In this document: positions 6,502 to 7,433 of the stretch, one piece after another
How the letters are laid out: every line of letters starts with the position of its first letter
Numbering within the stretch: position 1 is the first letter of the stretch
Origin: DATLAN01 sp035527455
Lineage (GTDB): Bacteria > Planctomycetota > Planctomycetia > Pirellulales > Thermoguttaceae
DNA length: 7,433 nucleotides
NCBI GenBank assembly: GCA_035527455.1
Contig: DATLAN010000174.1
Location: 1-7,433 of the forward strand
Direction of reading: 5' to 3'
Program-made: the position numbers and the translations under genes
The notes under the pieces: model-generated
What the model was told of the DNA's origin: nothing
Seen by the model: only the letters and a program-made list of their open reading frames with translations
Database searches by the model: none

Positions 6502-7433
6502 TTATTCCTGCTCGAATCCCAACCCCTTCGTCCCCGTCCTGATCCGGCACAGGTACATGTCCGACGTCAGGTACAGCACCGAGCCGTCCTCGGCGAAACA
6601 GCAGTTGGCCGTCGTCTCGCCCGGGTCGATCCGCCCCAACAGCGTGCCGTCGGGCGCCAACACGTTGACGCCGCCGGGTCCGGTGGCGAAGAGGTTCCCC
6701 GCCCGATCCACCTTCAATCCGTCGGGCAACCCCTTGAAACCCTGCTTGCCCACCAGTGGCGTCGCGTCGTAGAAAACCCGCCCGGCGCCGAGCGTGCCGT
6801 CGGGCTTCACGTCGAAGGCCATCCACACGGCCTTCTTCGGATCGGACTGGGCCACGTAGAGCGTCTTTTCGTCGGGCGAGAAGCCGATCCCGTTGGGCCG
6901 GGTCATCTCCCGGGTCAGCAGCGTGACCTGCCCGGCGGTCGAGAGCCGATACACGCCGCAGAAATCGAGGTCCCGCGGCTTGCCCTGGGCCATGCCGTAC
7001 GGCGGATCGGTGAAGTAGATGTCGCCGTTCGACTTCCGCACGGCGTCGTTGGGGCTGTTGAACCGCTTGCCCTGGTAGTGGTCGGCCAGCGTGGCGAAGC
7101 GACCGTCTTCTTCCAGCCGGGCCAACCGCCGGTCGCCGTGCTGGCAGAGGATCAGCCGGCCGGCCCCGTCCAGCAGCAGGCCGTTGGAACCCGACTCGCC
7201 GCCCCGCGGTTCCTCGCCCGTGTAACCGGCCGGCTTCAGGAACAGGTTGATCCCTTCGCCTTCCTTCCATTTCATCACGGCGTTGTTCGGGATATCCGAG
7301 AAGAGCAGGTACCCGCCGTCGCGAATCCACACGGGCCCTTCCGACCACTCGAATCCCTCGGCCAGCTTCTCGATCACGGCCCCGGGCCCAATCAGCTCAT
7401 CGAACCGAGGATCGAGCCGCTCGATGGTCCCGA
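6502..7433 (-). CDS. SMP-30/gluconolactonase family protein, 5' end cut by window edge
   Basis: A six-bladed beta-propeller enzyme of the SMP-30/gluconolactonase/LRE family, predicted to hydrolyse a sugar lactone using one divalent metal. Numbering from the GTG codon at 7377-7375, the metal ligands expected from human SMP-30 are present: Glu13 in EWSEGPVW, Asn162 in RPNGIGFSPDE, and Asp219 in LPDGLKVD. The substrate-site Asn110 lies in NSPND. Other family signatures are SNGLLLD (64-70), YFTDPPYG (121-128) and FATGPGGVNVLAPDG (230-244). The frame stays open to the right edge with 18 more family-like residues (IERLDPRFDEL), so the GTG is not the start and any signal peptide is outside the window. 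It ends in TAA at 6504-6502 and converges on the glucosidase-flavoprotein pair across the large inverted repeat. The substrate, gluconolactone or another lactone, cannot be told. Confidence 0.9.
   Translation of the reverse strand, partial: GTIERLDPRFDELIGPGAVIEKLAEGFEWSEGPVWIRDGGYLLFSDIPNNAVMKWKEGEGINLFLKPAGYTGEEPRGGESGSNGLLLDGAGRLILCQHGDRRLARLEEDGRFATLADHYQGKRFNSPNDAVRKSNGDIYFTDPPYGMAQGKPRDLDFCGVYRLSTAGQVTLLTREMTRPNGIGFSPDEKTLYVAQSDPKKAVWMAFDVKPDGTLGAGRVFYDATPLVGKQGFKGLPDGLKVDRAGNLFATGPGGVNVLAPDGTLLGRIDPGETTANCCFAEDGSVLYLTSDMYLCRIRTGTKGLGFEQE

Noticed and set aside
5048..6772. 574-residue open frame on the plus strand
   Set aside because: It is an out-of-frame shadow of the flavoprotein, full of Arg/Gly/Pro runs, and runs through the inverted repeat and antisense to the SMP-30 gene. 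The motif-rich frames there are clearly the real ones.

Overview
The window is about two-thirds G+C over most of its length (for example 42 of 60 bases in 5041-5100). It reads as a bacterial chromosome segment, most likely from a planctomycete or a relative. That assignment is inference. It rests on the secreted protein with repeated YHS-like units, the bacterial YMR196W-type GH63 glucosidase, and palindromic intergenic repeats of a style I associate with planctomycete genomes. No rRNA, tRNA, transposase gene or CRISPR array is visible.

Layout. (1) 2-568, plus strand: the 3' part of an SGNH/GDSL hydrolase, cut by the left edge and clearly less GC-rich (27 of 60 in 61-120). (2) 569-1071: a 503-bp stretch with no convincing gene. 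(3) 1072-1890, plus: a membrane-anchored or exported protein with a Met-rich helical stretch and three YHS/TRASH-like units. (4) 1891-2097: a strong hairpin with a UUCG loop, followed by a REP-like block made of one inverted unit and two perfect 39-bp tandem copies. (5) 2098-4782 and 4809-6356, plus: a GH63-type glucosidase and, 26 bp later, a disulfide-type FAD oxidoreductase of the mercuric reductase-like group. They are probably one transcription unit. (6) 6357-6501: two 21-bp tandem repeats and a perfect 32-bp inverted repeat between convergent genes. (7) 6502-7433, minus: an SMP-30/gluconolactonase family protein, cut by the right edge.

How the genes may work together. The glucosidase should release glucose or a related sugar from alpha-linked material. 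The flavoprotein is a two-electron pyridine-nucleotide oxidoreductase of unknown substrate. The SMP-30 protein would hydrolyse a sugar lactone. A loose sugar-oxidation theme is possible, but the SMP-30 gene is on the opposite strand and nothing in the sequence proves a link. I see no clear evidence of a new multi-gene system. The points most worth checking are the two intergenic repeat structures, the Met-stripe/triple-YHS protein, the altered active-site positions of the flavoprotein and the hydrolase, and the glucosidase-flavoprotein pairing.
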